A stretch of DNA of 64,000 nucleotides from Hermodice carunculata (Eukaryota; Annelida; Polychaeta; Eunicida; Amphinomidae). Within the stretch, counting starts at the first letter, position 1; the number at the start of each line of letters is the position of its first letter. The position numbers were made by a program, and so were the translations under genes. The notes under the pieces were generated by a model. The model made no database searches and was not told the origin of the DNA. It saw only the letters and a program-made list of their open reading frames with translations. This document shows, in pieces, positions 1 to 11,670 of this stretch. Where the stretch lies: positions 12,762,060-12,826,059 of the forward strand of contig OZ026626.1 in NCBI GenBank assembly GCA_964020975.1, in the 5' to 3' direction.

Positions 1-29
1 AATCAGCTCCAATACTATGGCTGTTGTAG

Positions 30-175
30 GTGTGCGGCCATCAGCGCGTATTGAGCCAGACAGACGGGTTGTGTCAACAGGTGGCAGCACCACCCTGCAG
101 TGTATCGTCACAGGTAGACCAGCACCCACTATCACCTGGTCCAAGGTCCGCGGAACCCTGGGTCCCAATGCTGTT
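30..175 (+). CDS. HSPG2: Ig1, exon a (N-terminal half)
   Basis: The acceptor is ..gttgtag before 30 (phase 1); the donor GTATGT begins at 176 (phase 0). The product runs VRPSARIEPDRRVV and then TTLQC, the strand B cysteine, and reaches the strand C tryptophan in TITWSK. This is an I-set Ig half. The reading frame is open from position 17, so an exon beginning slightly further upstream cannot be excluded, but a phase-1 start fits every other module here. Confidence 0.82.
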
Positions 176-685
176 GTATGTATTAATTCGGTCATATATA
201 TTTGTATGCTGTAGTTGTTCTGCATATAGGGAAAATATAACACTAATTTGTTTGAAACTTGCTATTTACATCTGTGTGCCAACACAGACATATTGTTTTG
301 TGGGAATTCTTTATTTCTTTCTTTCTTTCTTTACAGGCAAATTCGTCCCACATTTCATTTCATTTGAAAAGTTTTATGCATAGAAGCTCCAAACCATGAT
401 TATACTTCCTTACATGAAGTCTGGAGTTTAGTAAAGAGATTCAATGGTTTTTATAATTATGCAAATTAGAAATGGTCTCAACAACACTTTGATTTGAGAC
501 CAGCACTGCAATATCTTTTTCCATTAATTCAAGTAAAACAGTACAGCAGAATAAATATTATCGGTGCTCAAACTTTTACATAATAATACAAACATAAATG
601 TTGTCATGATGGAAGTGATACTCTGTAGCTGTGAGTTTGTGGTAGAATGAAGGATTGAGGAGTGTACTATGTTCTGTCTCCACAG
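176..685 (+). other. Intron within Ig1
   Basis: AT-rich intron of 510 bases with a short CTTT microsatellite near 320-336. I see no other structure. Confidence 0.7.
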
Positions 686-803
686 CCTGATGGTAGTATC
701 CTGAGACTGAGTAATGCCAGACCAGAGGACCGAGGCCTCTATGTGTGCACAGCCAGAAATGCAGGAGGGGTTGCAACAGCGTCTGCCATTATAGAGGTCC
801 AAC
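686..803 (+). CDS. HSPG2: Ig1, exon b (C-terminal half)
   Basis: The acceptor ..ctccacag precedes 686; the donor GTAAGC begins at 804. The product PDGSILRLSNARPEDRG is followed by LYVCTARNAGG, the strand F motif (D-x-G-x-Y-x-C) of an I-set Ig fold, then ASAIIEVQ as strand G. It joins exon a in phase 0 and leaves one base (c) for Ig2 (phase 1). The intron that follows (804-1239) holds nothing I recognise. Confidence 0.88.
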
Positions 804-1239
804 GTAAGCATTGTGACACTTGTTAATCACCAGATTCTTTCATGTGTTATTGGTCCTTTGTTTGTGTTCAGTGGCTTTTTGTACATAATTTGTAATGTTA
901 ATTTGTGCACACAAATGACATAACATGAGTTTTAGTTGACCTTGTGGTAATGAAGCAGAGTGTATCTGGAGTACTTGTAAAAAAGCCTCTGAAGTTTCCA
1001 TCTGCCATGTTGTCTTGTATTTCTTTGACTGTATTTACAGTAGCAAGAGGCTTGCAGGAGGGAATCCATGAGCAAATTTTCTACATTACAAATGATGGTC
1101 TTTGCTATAATCTAAAACTTGCGCAAGAATAAAATGGAATTCAGCAAGATGTTTTACTTTTTCCACAATTACCATATTTAAGTTTGTTTGAAAATAGTAT
1201 GTGGCATATTTTTGTGTCAGCTTATGGCTTTGTGTGCAG

Positions 1240-1363
1240 GGCTAGTGATTCCAGAGATCCAGGTGTACCCTCAGGGGACACAGACTGTTTCTGTGGGGCA
1301 GAGTGCCCTCTTCCAGTGCCGCGTGATCAGGGGAACGCCCACCCCCACCCTCACTTGGAGCAG
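1240..1363 (+). CDS. HSPG2: Ig2, exon a
   Basis: The acceptor ..gtgtgcag ends at 1239; the donor GTATGT begins at 1364. The first codon CGG is completed across the junction, giving RLVIPEIQVYPQGTQTVSVG, then SALFQC (strand B Cys) and TLTWSR (strand C Trp). Upstream junction phase 1, downstream phase 2. The IEVQ / xPxIxVxPxxQTVxxGQ linker pattern is the typical boundary between adjacent perlecan Ig modules. Confidence 0.9.
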
Positions 1364-1413
1364 GTATGTTCACTTTTACCGAAGTGACACCTCGTATAAC
1401 ATGATGGCACTGT

Positions 1414-1756
1414 ACTGTGTAACCCTTGGCCTGCTGATCACTGTGTAATCCTTGGCCTGCTGATTGATTTGTAACCCTTGGCCTGCTGATGACTGTGTAA
1501 CCCTTGGCCTGCTGATCGCTTTGTAACCCTTGGCCTACTGGCCACTGTGTAACCCTTGACCTGCTGATCACTGTGTAACCCTTGGCCTGCTGATCACTGT
1601 GTAACCCTTGGCCTGCTGGTCACTGTGTAATCCTTTACCTGCTGATCACTTTGTAACCTTTGGCCTGCTGATCACTGTGTAACCCTTGGCCTGCTGATCG
1701 CTTTGTAACCCTTGGCCTGCTGATCACTGTGTAATCCTTGGCCTGCTGGTCACTGC
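1414..1756 (+). repeat. Minisatellite, about 26-bp unit
   Basis: About 13 copies of a unit built on cccttggcctgctgatcact, separated by gtgtaa or ttgtaa, begin 50 bases after the Ig2a donor. Copies differ by single substitutions. Confidence 0.9.
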
Positions 1757-1984
1757 ACAGCTTGTGCTCATCTGGATTATTACAATGATTTCAAGTCCAC
1801 ATCCTGGTAACACATGTTCCATTCAGGTATCATCTGATCTTAATTTACCAGACAAAAGAAAAATGGTTCATGTAAAGTTTTGCTTGGCATACCGAAAGCA
1901 GAAGTGGTAATGCTGTGGAGTAAGTGTACAACTAAGCTGTGAAGGATGTAGCTGATTCTGTGCCAACTAGAACAAAAATTAAAC

Positions 1985-2215
1985 TATGACAAACACCCTG
2001 CCCTGACTTATTACAAGAGTGCCAGATTCACCTTCCTTGTTAAAAGACCTCTATCATTCAAACACCAGCATGCTTGAAGGAACAAAGAAAATAATAATCC
2101 ATGTCAACAGCTTTCTTCAGCATGCTTTGGGCACATTGCATCCAAAGTGTGCTGAGGAATGCTGTTGACTCAGTAGGGAATGGGATATTGAAAGAGTTAC
2201 ATTTAGGCGGGAGAC
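1985..2215. repeat. Degenerate hairpin element (TTAA hairpin family)
   Basis: The core 2103-2169 is an imperfect inverted repeat starting gtcaacagctttc and ending gctgttgac, the same motif pair as in the intact elements at 37032-37270 and 59098-59353. The termini are no longer clear. Confidence 0.55.
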
Positions 2216-2699
2216 TAATTTAAAAACACTGCAAGGATAAACAAAGTTTTTAGTAGGATTTAGTGTCTGAAAGTTGACCACAATGCAAAAATAAAATTGT
2301 TAATGTTGTTTCGTGAAAAATTTCTGAGGTATGTTTGATTGATAATAAATTACAGGCTATATGTTAATGGTGCCAGTTCACCCCCAGGTTTCTATTGAGA
2401 GAACTTGAGCATTGACATGAGGACTTCCCACAAGTAATGGTACAGGTGGTACCGTATGTAATCTGAGAGAAGCACTTGCTACAGGGATTGCTAAAAGTGG
2501 TGCCCTCTGTAGTCTGAAAGGAGTATTTGCCATGGGGCATGTTACTTGTGGTGCCATATGTTGTATTAATTAGTGGAGCATTTGTCACTGGTCATGAGGC
2601 TCCCTCTGTTGGTTAGTCATCTTGCATTTCAACTATCCTAACTGTGAGATCAATATATACATATTTTTTCACAAATGGACAGTATATTTCATTGTTATA

Positions 2700-2719
2700 T
2701 GTGTGTGTGTGAGAATATA

Positions 2720-2790
<71 letters not shown>
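2700..2790. repeat. TG/TA dinucleotide microsatellite
   Basis: A short (TG)n run grades into a (TA)n run of about 60 bases, ending 68 bases before the Ig2b exon. Confidence 0.95.
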
Positions 2791-2794
<4 letters not shown>

Positions 2795-2858
2795 ATTGAT
2801 TGTATGTATTGATTTAATAAATGGTTTCTAATTCCTGACTTTTGTTTTGGCCATCCAG

Positions 2859-3016
2859 AGCAAACAATAGGCAGTTTACAAGGAACACCAATGTTCTGAA
2901 TGACATCGGAGTGATCCGGTTTACGTCAGTATCCAGGGCGGAGGAAGGGGGCTATGTATGTACAGCCACCAATGGCGCAGGCTCCATCTCAGCCACAGGG
3001 CAACTGGTCATACAAG
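2859..3016 (+). CDS. HSPG2: Ig2, exon b
   Basis: The acceptor ..ggccatccag ends at 2858; the donor GTACTC begins at 3017. The first base completes AGA (R). The product ANNRQFTRNTNVL, then IGVIRFTSVSRAEEGG and YVCTATNGAGS, carries the strand F cysteine, with TGQLVIQ as strand G. Ends in phase 1. Ig2 totals 94 residues. Confidence 0.9.
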
Positions 3017-3033
3017 GTACTCTGAATATCATG

Positions 3034-3211
3034 TACAGTGGAACTTCATCAATACAGACCTCATTAATCAGTATGCCTCATTAATCTGAACACTTCTCCT
3101 GGAATAGAATTGTACATTTCAAGTAATAGTGATTCATTAATCCAGATGCTTCAGTAATCTAAACAGTCTACTGGGGTACAAAGGTGTTTGGATTAATGAG
3201 GTTCCACTGTA
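3034..3211. mobile_element. Tc1/pogo-like TIR element (178 bp)
   Basis: The ends tacagtggaac..tcat..aat and attaatgaggttccactgta are inverted repeats of about 20 bp, with TA at both outer edges as expected of Tc1/mariner/pogo target sites. It starts 18 bases after the Ig2b donor. Non-coding. Confidence 0.8.
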
Positions 3212-3725
3212 CAGCCCAAAGAAACATTTTACTCATACAATTTTCTTTGATGCACTCCCCTGGTCTGTGTGGTCTCTGGTCTTCTCCTATTTGTATTGTA
3301 AGTGTGGGTAAGATGGGTGCCTACAGTTTGGAATGAACTCCTGTGGTATTCTTCCATCTTTCACTTCCTGTGTATCTAATTTGTCCTGTTTCCTGGTCAT
3401 TATCCCACCAGAGGAAGTTGCATAGGGCATTGGCCATTTTTCCAATTGTGTCATAAGTTTGCATGCATAAGTTTGATTGCATTCATTGTAAGTTTTCTGT
3501 AGTGAAATATACTTAAACCAAAGAAACAAAAATTCTGATGCACTGCTGATAACTTTGCCTCACTCATATTGTGTGCAAAAGCAAAAAAAAAAAACAAAAT
3601 AAAAACAAAAACAAAAACGAAAGGGTTGAGTGTAACTGTGGAATTGTAAATATACAAAGTCATTTTGTATTTCTTTTCAATCATTACAGAAAAAGAAATA
3701 TGACGAGATTTGAAAAGATCCTTTT

Positions 3726-5210
3726 TAGTCCCCCCCCCACTTGGTGGGGGACTATAGGTTTGCACCTCGTCCGTCCGTCCCTCCGTCCGTCCTTCTGTCC
3801 GTCCGTCCGAAGCTTCTCCGGGCCATATTTCCAACACCATAACACCCACAGCTACCAAATTTAAAGTGTTTGTACTTCCTAGGATAGAGGTGTATGATGT
3901 GCCAAAAGTAGGTCACTAGGTCAAATATCTGGGTCACAGAATACATATGTATGAAAAATCTTGTCCGGGCCATAACTTTTTTGTCCTTTTACTTAGAGTC
4001 ATGAAATGTTACACAAATGTGAAGCTTAGTCTAAGAAAGTGTCATAAAGCAAAAGTAGGTCACTAGGTCAAACATTTGGGTCACCACGATCTGTAAATAT
4101 ACAGAAACAAATTTTGTCCGGGCCATATCTTCCCTATATTAATGCTACCTCTTCAATTTTTTTATGGTGGGTACACCTTAGGTAGTAGCTGTGCATAGGC
4201 ATTGTTTTGTGTGGCTAATTACTTGCATTAATTAATTATTTAACAAAGTTCGTTAAAAAAGACAAATTTTGTCCGGGCCATATCTTCTAAACTATTAATG
4301 CTAGCCCTTTGAATTTTTTGTGGTGGATAGACCATAGGTAGTAGGTGTGCATAGACATTGTTTTGTGTGGCTAATTACTTGCATTAATTAATTATTTAAC
4401 AAAGTTCGTTAAGCAAGACAAATTTTGTCCGGGCCATACCTTCTAAACTATTAATGCTAGCCCTTTGAATTTTTTATGGTGTGTAGACCTTAGGTAGTAG
4501 GTGTGCATACGCATTGTTTTCTGTGGCTAATTACTTCCATTAATTAATTAATTAACGAAGTTCATTAAGCAAGCTCAAGATACAATACAAATTTTGTCCG
4601 GGCCATATCTTCTAAATTATTGATGCCAGCCCTTTGATTTTTTTTATGGTGGGTAGACCTTAGAGGGGATATGGTAATGGGCACCGTCCGTGTGTCCGTC
4701 CGTCCATCAAATATTTTGGGTCACAGTAATACATAAATGTACAGTATTTTCATGTCCTTACTGTAATTCTTAAAGAATTTTGACTTCTTGTTATAAAAGT
4801 TTACTGATAATGTATTATGACCTAAAAGTGTGTCACGATGCAAAACTAGGTCACTAGGTCAAATATCTAGGTCACAGTGTAAACTCCATGTAAAACCTTG
4901 TCCATGCCATATTTCCCTTACTATAATACCTACAGCTACCAAATTTCTTATTTTAATACTACCTGGGGAGTTGTTGTGTCACATGGCAAAAGTAGGTCAC
5001 TAGGTCAAATATCTAGGTCACTGTGAAATCCATCCAAAATCTTGTCCGGGCCATAACTTTTTTGTCCTTTTACTTAGATTAATGAAATTTTACACAAATG
5101 TGAAGCTTAATCTAAGAATGTGCCATACTTTTAAATTTTTTTTTCATCTAGGTCACACCCCTATATAGTAGTCCATTCAATCTCGTGGGCGACGAGCGGG
5201 GGACTATGTA
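3726..5210. mobile_element. Hairpin-ended repeat element, class 1 (GTCC microsatellite, ~155-bp tandem core)
   Basis: Starts with a foldable palindrome (cccccacttggtggggg at 3734-3750) followed by gactata, then a (CGTC)n-type stretch (3769-3808), then repeats of gtccgggccat. Between about 4107 and 4680 four tandem units of about 155 bp share attttgtccgggccat and aattaattatttaac. It ends gacgagcgggggactatg, echoing the start. Non-coding. The layout matches the elements at 8165-9602 and 23214-24346; I do not know a formal family name. Confidence 0.7.
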
Positions 5211-5443
5211 TTGCTCTGCAATACTCATTAACTTGTTGGATTTGGAGATGGTTGACTTAATTGTGACCCAATGATAGCACTGAGTAGTCTGTCTTTACCT
5301 GTCATTAAGGCATATCTGAGGTTGCATACATTCCAAGATTGGGGATTAAAGCTCTAAGGTAGCCAATGGAAGACTTCTGGTGCTGATAACCATGACTGAT
5401 GAGTGTTGGGAGCAAAAGACTAAGTACTTTGTTATATCTGCAG

Positions 5444-5716
5444 GAGGTGGTCCCGTCATTAAACCATTCAACTACACCAATCCTTTCCGTGTTCAGGAGG
5501 GTTATCGTGTCACCATCGAGTGTATAGCAACTGGAACCCCCCCACCCAGCGTGTACTGGCTCACTCCCAGGAACCGAGCGTCGGGGGTGCCACCCCAAGG
5601 GAGACCAGGTTCTGCTGTCATCAGACTTGATCCTGTTTCATTGCAGGATGCTGGACTGTATACTTGTGTAGCCACAAACCGTGGTGGCCGCTCCGAGGAG
5701 ACACTGCGCATCCTTG
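5444..5716 (+). CDS. HSPG2: Ig3, single exon
   Basis: The acceptor ..tatctgcag ends at 5443; the donor GTATGA begins at 5717. A complete Ig module in one phase 1-1 exon: GGPVIKPFNYTNPFRVQEGY, then VTIECIATGTPPPSVYWL (strand B Cys, strand C Trp) and DAGLYTCVATNRGGRS (strand F Cys). NYT is a possible N-glycosylation site. The C-D loop is longer than in its neighbours. Confidence 0.92.
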
Positions 5717-6980
5717 GTATGAGGCTTGGCTTTCAGGGCCATTCAGACCACTTTCAGGAGAGGCCCTAATGTATGGATACAGCCAAATGTGTTCCCCACC
5801 CGAGGCATATATATATATAGCATTGTGTTCTATTGTCTTTTGTGACTTCAGGCATTCTTGAAATCTTGGTCAGTCTTGATGGGTCCAGGGAGAAATGTGC
5901 CCCCCCCCCCCCCCCCCCGTTTTCTCTTTTTTTTTTAATTTAGGCATTTAGTTAGCACAATGATGTGGTGGAATGTGATATTTTACTGTGGGACCACATT
6001 TGGCTATGTGCATACAGGATGGTATCTCCTATTGTCGTTTGTGTGCGTTATGTTTACACATTGTTTGAGTCACACATAGAAGATAATTTCTGTTTACTAC
6101 TATATCATTGATTAAAAAAGGAACTTCTTTAATAGGTGAACTGGTTAACATTTTTGTTAGAAAAAAAATGATAATGAACATGTGTTACTTCTAAGTTTAT
6201 AGAAATCTTCTCTCCTGGATAATAATACTGTATCAACCCAATGAACGGCATAAATTTGTACCGTCTGAACCATCCCAGAACTCCAAACTGTATTTATTTG
6301 ACAAGATGTACCCAGAGCAAGTTACAAAAATACACCAATAGTCCAAATATTAAATATGCATATTCAGAGAGCTTTGTAGTGACTTTATTCACATGTGCAT
6401 CCCAGTTTAAAGTTTCATGAACCAGGAAAAATTAACTCAGTAGTTTATATATTGAAATATTATTTATTTTTAAATCTAAAGCTGGAATAAATCTGTGGAA
6501 GATGAAACACCATGAAGTTACTTTTGGCAATATTTAGAGACAACTCATTTGCTGAAAGCCAATTATGTATTTTTGTCAGCTCTATTGATTTTTTCTGATG
6601 CATCATTTGTTTCTAAAGTAATACTTAATTGAAAAAATAGTTGGGTGTTACTAGTATAGTATCATCAGCATAAACAATCTGATTACCCACTATAATTTTT
6701 CCTGATTGATGGAAAAAAAGGTCTCCAACAAGAATGAAATAGCTCACCATTTCAATGAGTTTTTCTCAAATGTATAATTAACCAAAACTGGCTTTGGAAA
6801 TAAAGTCTAGTTCTGACTTACCACATTTCTCTTCATACTTAACTGATTACACACCAATTTTCCTTCACATGCCTGCTGAAAACTTAAAAAAAAAAAAAAG
6901 TTTGAGAAGTAGCGAGGATGTGAAGGTGGCCTTGCTGCTCCCTGTTAACCCAATACATCATGATGTGTCTGTGCTTTCAG
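5717..6980 (+). other. Intron between Ig3 and Ig4
   Basis: AT-rich, 1264 bases, with a pure run of 19 C at 5900-5918 followed by a T tract. No coding or mobile structure seen. Confidence 0.7.
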
Positions 6981-7076
6981 TTGACAGAGCCCCGCCAATG
7001 AACGTCATCATTGAGCCGCGTCAGCCAGTCAGTGTCTACCAGGGACAGTCTGTCACTTTCAAATGTTCGGCTTCAG
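6981..7076 (+). CDS. HSPG2: Ig4, exon a
   Basis: The acceptor ..tgctttcag ends at 6980; the donor GTCGGT begins at 7077. The product VDRAPPMNVIIEPRQPVSVY, then QGQSVTFKCSASG, covers strands A-B and breaks right after the cysteine loop. Phase 1-1, 96 bases. The donor is weak against consensus, but joining at 7076 gives an uninterrupted Ig with exon b (SASG|TSPVYIRW). Confidence 0.85.
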
Positions 7077-7504
7077 GTCGGTCAAACTTCCTGTAAACCT
7101 TCCAGACTTAGACCAATTCTTGGTGCATGGTTGCATCATAGTTTGGCTGTTTGGACACACTTAAGAGATCAAATATTGATTGCATACCTTTGAAGCAATG
7201 TTACACAAAAAATAAACAGATGCCATTTTCGACAAATGCACACAGCACACACAGCCTTATTTATTCCTGGTACAGGCGTGTGTGACATCACACCAAAGTG
7301 AAGCCACTTGATCTATTTATAGTACGCATCTTTGATATCATAAAACAAAGTTAAGTTATGCAACAGATATGCATCTGTGCAAATTTTTGTTCTGTTTCTG
7401 TGTTTTGTCACTGTTTCCTCAAGAAACCAGTATAATTCCTGACTCACCTCTATGAGTTCCTGTGCAAAATGAGTTGAAACATATTTTTGCATGATATTAT
7501 TATT

Positions 7505-9830
7505 GTATGTTCATATATTGGCAAAATCTTGAAAAGTTTTCTTCAATAAAACGGCCTGGCCAGTTGCTTCAAAATTGCCTAGGGACATTTCTTGGGACCC
7601 CAAGACCCCAATTTATTCACCAGATGGCACTGCATTTTTTTTTTTTTCATTTTTTCTTACAAATTTGTGTATGTCTAAGCTATTTTTGACCTTTCCAAAA
7701 CTGTCACTTAGATTCTTTTGAAACTTGGTGGGAATGTAGCTTGATGGTGGGATCAAACTAAAGTGTTCACCAGGTTATGATACTCTGAATCTCTGATTTT
7801 TTACAAATTTTGCAGTTTGGATAGTTACTGGTTAATGCACACAATCCCATTGATAACAATGCATGTCAATGGGGATTGCTATGGTGGCAGTCGTATTTTT
7901 AACTTATTCTCCTAAACCGTCTACCAGATTCGCTTAAACTTGATGGGGATGTACCTTGGGTGGATATCTACCAATTTTGTTCAAAATGGTTACCCTTCCA
8001 TGATTTTTAGAATTTTTATGAAGTGTTTTTATGTCTCATTTCTTGGCAAATTTGCAAAATTTCTCCAACACGGCCCAGCCAATTGCTTTCAATTTCCATA
8101 GGGACACTACTGGTGACCTTTTGACCTTAATTTCTTCAACAGGTGGCACTGTGTTTTGCTTTTTTATGCCCCCCTTCGAAGAAGGTGGGGCATATAGCGT
8201 TGCACATGTCGGTCGGTCTGTCCGTCGGTCTGTCCGTCAGTCGGTCGGTAGACTGTGGTTTCCGCACAATAACTCTAAGAAGTTTTTGAGCTAGGACTTT
8301 GATACTGTATAGGTGTATTATTCTAGACAAAAGCTAGGCGAAGTTCGAAGATTGGTGACCTTGACCTAATTTCCAAGGTCACAGTGTAACCTGAGTTAAC
8401 TTTGGTTTCCGCACAATAACTGAAGAGGTTTTTAAGCTAGGACTTTTATATTGCACAGGATTATAGTCCATATTTGGGGCTAGGCGAAGTTCAAAGATGG
8501 ATGACCTTGACCTCATTTTAAAGGTCACAGAGCCACTTTACTGAATATAGTTTCATGCTTTCTGCATGATAACTTATACCTTGGAGCTAGAACTTTTATA
8601 TTGCACAGCTTTATGGTTCTCTGTAAGGGCTAGGCTGATTTTGAAGATGGGTGACCTTGACCCAGTTTTCAGGGTCACAGAGAGATTGTAGTTAGACTGT
8701 GGTTTCCGCACAATAACTCAAGAAGTTTTTGAGCTAGGACTTTGATACTGTACAGGTGTATCATTCTAATCAAAAGCTAGGTGAAGTTTGAAGATGGGTG
8801 ACCTTGACCTAATTTCCAAGGTCACAGTGGTACCTGAGTTAACTTTGGTTTCCGCACAATAACTGAAGAGGTTTTTAAGCTAGGACTTTTATATTGCACA
8901 GGCTAATAGTCCATATTTGGGCTAGGCGAAATACGAAGATGGATGACCTTAACCTCATTTTAAAGGTCACAGAGCCACTTTACTGAATATGGGTTGGTAC
9001 CTGAGTTAACTTTGGTTTCCACATGATTAACTGAAGAGGTTTTTAAACTAGGACTTTTGTATTCCACTGGATAATTGTCCATATTCAGGTCAAGGTCAAG
9101 TTTGAAGATGGGTGACCTTGACCTAATTTCAAAGGTCACAGAGCCACTTGGTTGAATACTGTTTCTGCATGATATCTTGCATTTTAGAAGTAGCACTTTT
9201 ATATTTCACAGCTTTATGGTTGCCTATAGGGGCTAGTTTGAGTTTGTAGATGGGTGACCTTGACCCAGTTTTGAGGGTCATACACAGACAGTAGACTTCC
9301 TGTGGTTTTTGCACAATAACTGAAGAAGGTCAAGTGAAATGAGTGACCTTGCCCTAATTTCCAAGGTCATAAAGCCACTTTGCTGAATATGGTTTCTAAA
9401 TGATGACTAATTTTTCAGCTATAACTTTTATATTGCCGAGGTTTTTAGTCATTTTTTAAGGGCTAGGTTAAAGTATAATATATATATAATATTTGACATT
9501 GATGTATGATCAACCTTCACTAATTTTGTAAGGTCACGAGTGCCCCATCTACCAGTATCAATAGGGTAGCGAGGGCAAGGGTAATGAGGGAGGGGGGCAT
9601 CTAGGTTTTACAAACATATCTTGTTGGGAATATTTCTGTATTTTCACTTTTCTTGACATTTTCTTCCAAACTCTAAATTGGATCCTCTTCAGACACATTG
9701 AGAATGTACATGGACTTGATCACCACCAAATTTGCTCACTATGAGGTGGTGCTGTCATTTTCAGATTTTTAACAAATTACCAAAATTTTCAAAAGCCTGT
9801 AAGGGTATATGGCATGGTAGCAACAGTGAT
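7505..9830. mobile_element. Class-4 repeat copy, interrupted by a nested element
   Basis: The two arms, 7505-8164 and 9603-about 9830, carry phrases such as caaaatcttgaaaa, cttggtggg and caacaggtggcactg that recur in the fuller copy at 33303-35253. The inserted element at 8165-9602 separates them. Non-coding, about 200-bp internal periodicity; outer ends not resolved. Confidence 0.6.
8165..9602. mobile_element. Hairpin-ended repeat element, class 2 (AGGTCA-rich tandem core)
   Basis: Begins with the foldable segment at 8166-8191 (gcccccc / ggtggggc), then a GTCGGTCT-type microsatellite (8208-8246), then tandem units sharing ggtttccgcacaataact, gagctaggacttt and ggtgaccttgacctaatt..aaggtcac. 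Ends in gggaggggggcat. Inserted inside a class-4 copy. Non-coding. Confidence 0.72.
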
Positions 9831-9947
9831 GATGGTCTTACACAAAGGTGACCCTGATATCATTCTGAAGTTCACAGGACCACTTCAGTCTGTGCATGTA
9901 AGGTCAGCTGAGCACAGTGCTGTCACAGTCCTATTGTTTTTTGTCAG

Positions 9948-10127
9948 GAACCAGTCCTGTTTACATCAGGTGGAGACGCACACAGGGCGCGCTGCCACCC
10001 AACCACTCCATACGTGATGGCGTCCTGACCCTCCCCAATATCAGGGCCGAGTATGCAGGAGAGTACGTCTGTGTGGTGACCACGACACAGGGAACGTTCA
10101 CAGCATCCACAAGTCTTACTGTTAACA
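9948..10127 (+). CDS. HSPG2: Ig4, exon b
   Basis: The acceptor ..tttttgtcag ends at 9947; the donor GTAAGT begins at 10128. The product TSPVYIRWRRTQGALPPNHS, then IRDGVLTLPNIRAEYAGEYV with strand F cysteine (YVCVVTTTQG), ends in SLTVN. Phase 1-1, 180 bases. NHS is a possible N-glycosylation site. It is the same length as, and similar to, Ig5 exon b, so the two modules look like a tandem duplication. Confidence 0.9.
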
Positions 10128-10265
10128 GTAAGTATGACCAGACAAGTTATTCCATTATCTGTAAATATTAGCAGATGAGACTTACTATTAACAGTTAGTA
10201 TCACCAGACAAGTGTTATGTTAACAGTATCATCAGGTAAGCCTTACCACTATCAGTAAGTATCTC
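10128..10265 (+). repeat. Tandem repeat derived from the Ig4b exon end and donor
   Basis: The segment actgttaacagtaagtat..ccagacaagt spanning the exon-intron border recurs three times downstream with changes. Extra donor-like GTTAGT (10194), GTAAGC (10236) and GTAAGT (10255) lie after the true donor at 10128. Confidence 0.75.
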
Positions 10266-10542
10266 CAAACTAGGCATACCCCAGTTTCAAAATGGACGGT
10301 AATCTTGAATTGATCTTTTGCAACAAAGTGAGCATATTTCTAGGTTTGGCAGTGTGGGTGTTTTCGTGCATTTGTGCTTGGGTTATAGATCTGTACCCAG
10401 CATGCATAAAAGAAAAAAAGAAAGAAAAAAAAGCAGACAATATTTTCATCATCTTATGCATACCTCTAATATTGAGTGGGAAAAGGTGGCTGATCTGTCA
10501 CTGTTATGTGCCGCGAAGTTCATTTTCATGTCTGTGTTTCAG

Positions 10543-10623
10543 CTCAAGAGGTCATCATCACCCCCAGAGGCCCGATTACCGTCCTAAGTGGAGGCTCCGC
10601 CACATTTAGGTGTTCTTCCTCTG
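10543..10623 (+). CDS. HSPG2: Ig5, exon a
   Basis: The acceptor ..tgtgtttcag ends at 10542; the donor GTAGGT begins at 10624. The product TQEVIITPRGPITVLSGG, then SATFRCSSSG, gives strands A-B and breaks at the same place as Ig4a. Phase 1-1, 81 bases. Confidence 0.88.
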
Positions 10624-10857
10624 GTAGGTGAACATGTGGGGGGAAAACTGTGTCCGTCATGGTGTTTCATTAAGTAATAAAGCTTCTTGCATAATGGAAA
10701 AACAATCAATGTAAAATCTTCTAAGATTCAAGGAATGAAAAAAATTGAGAGCTTGTTGAATAATTTACAAGGTATTCAAGCCTGGTTTTATAACATGAAA
10801 GAAATTACTGCAGCAAATCAGGGAAATAGAGTGTTTGAAGTATGTAAAAATGTGTAT

Positions 10858-11053
10858 TTAACCCTTAAAGTGCCAATCTCTGCCATAGTTGTTTTTTCTC
10901 ATTACCATTAAACATATAATGGTTAAAAGATTCAAATTCCTCAAGAAAATACCTTTCATTCAAATACCAGCAAGCCTAGTCTAAAGCAGAAAGTAGTCTT
11001 AGTCAACAGGAAAGCTGTTGACACAAGTCTTAAATCATCCCTGTAAGGGTTAA
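10858..11053. mobile_element. TTAA-bounded hairpin element, copy A
   Basis: The outer ends TTAACCCTTAAAG and GTAAGGGTTAA are inverted. The core near 10998-11025 keeps gtcaacag..aaagctgttgac. Non-coding, 196 bp. Confidence 0.65.
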
Positions 11054-11367
11054 TCATTAGCTACCAGTAAAAGTATAATAGAGAGACCATTGGAGGTTGT
11101 CACATGGGATAAGAAGGTGGGGTTTGCCATCAAAGACCAGTGATAACAAAACATTTGGAGCGAGCTGTGGCATTTGTGGTTGCATGTAAAATTTTGCATT
11201 GTGAGGGCAAAATCGTCAACATTAATTATTTTTAGGAAAAAAAATATTAAAATCCTTCACACTATGTTTGCAATTATAACCAACCCTTTGAATACCCACT
11301 AGCTAGGTGTCTTACATGTGAAAAATTAGGTTGCATTCTGAAAGACCAAATCAATATACCAGACTGG

Positions 11368-11594
11368 TTAACTCATTCTATACTATGGTAGGTCTTGGTC
11401 AGTGGTTCTGGCACTGCCTGGCAAGTCATCCTGCAGCATGACTTGCCAGGCAGGGCCAGAACCACTTACTTAAGACTACAGACATGTTGGTATTTGAACA
11501 AAAGCTCTTTTCATGAAGAATTTAAATATGCAATTGTTGTTTCAAATCTAGGTAAATATATGGAAAAATCAGGGACTGGTATGGAATGAGTTAA
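11368..11594. mobile_element. TTAA-bounded hairpin element, copy B
   Basis: The ends TTAACTCATTCTATAC and GTATGGAATGAGTTAA are inverted. The core is a hairpin whose arms contain ggttctggcactgcctggc and differ by one base over 27. The arm sequence matches copy D (35978-36235), not copies C, E and F. Confidence 0.8.
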
Positions 11595-11670
11595 ACAGGT
11601 TTTATTCCTAGTCCACAAATAAAAAAGTGCCAGTACTTTTACTTCCGGTGACAAATCAGGTCAGGTTATA

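Noticed and set aside
1414-1756. Telomere-like TAACCC content.
   Set aside because: TAACCC occurs only as part of a 26-bp unit (gtaacccttggcctgctgat), not as a telomeric hexamer array.
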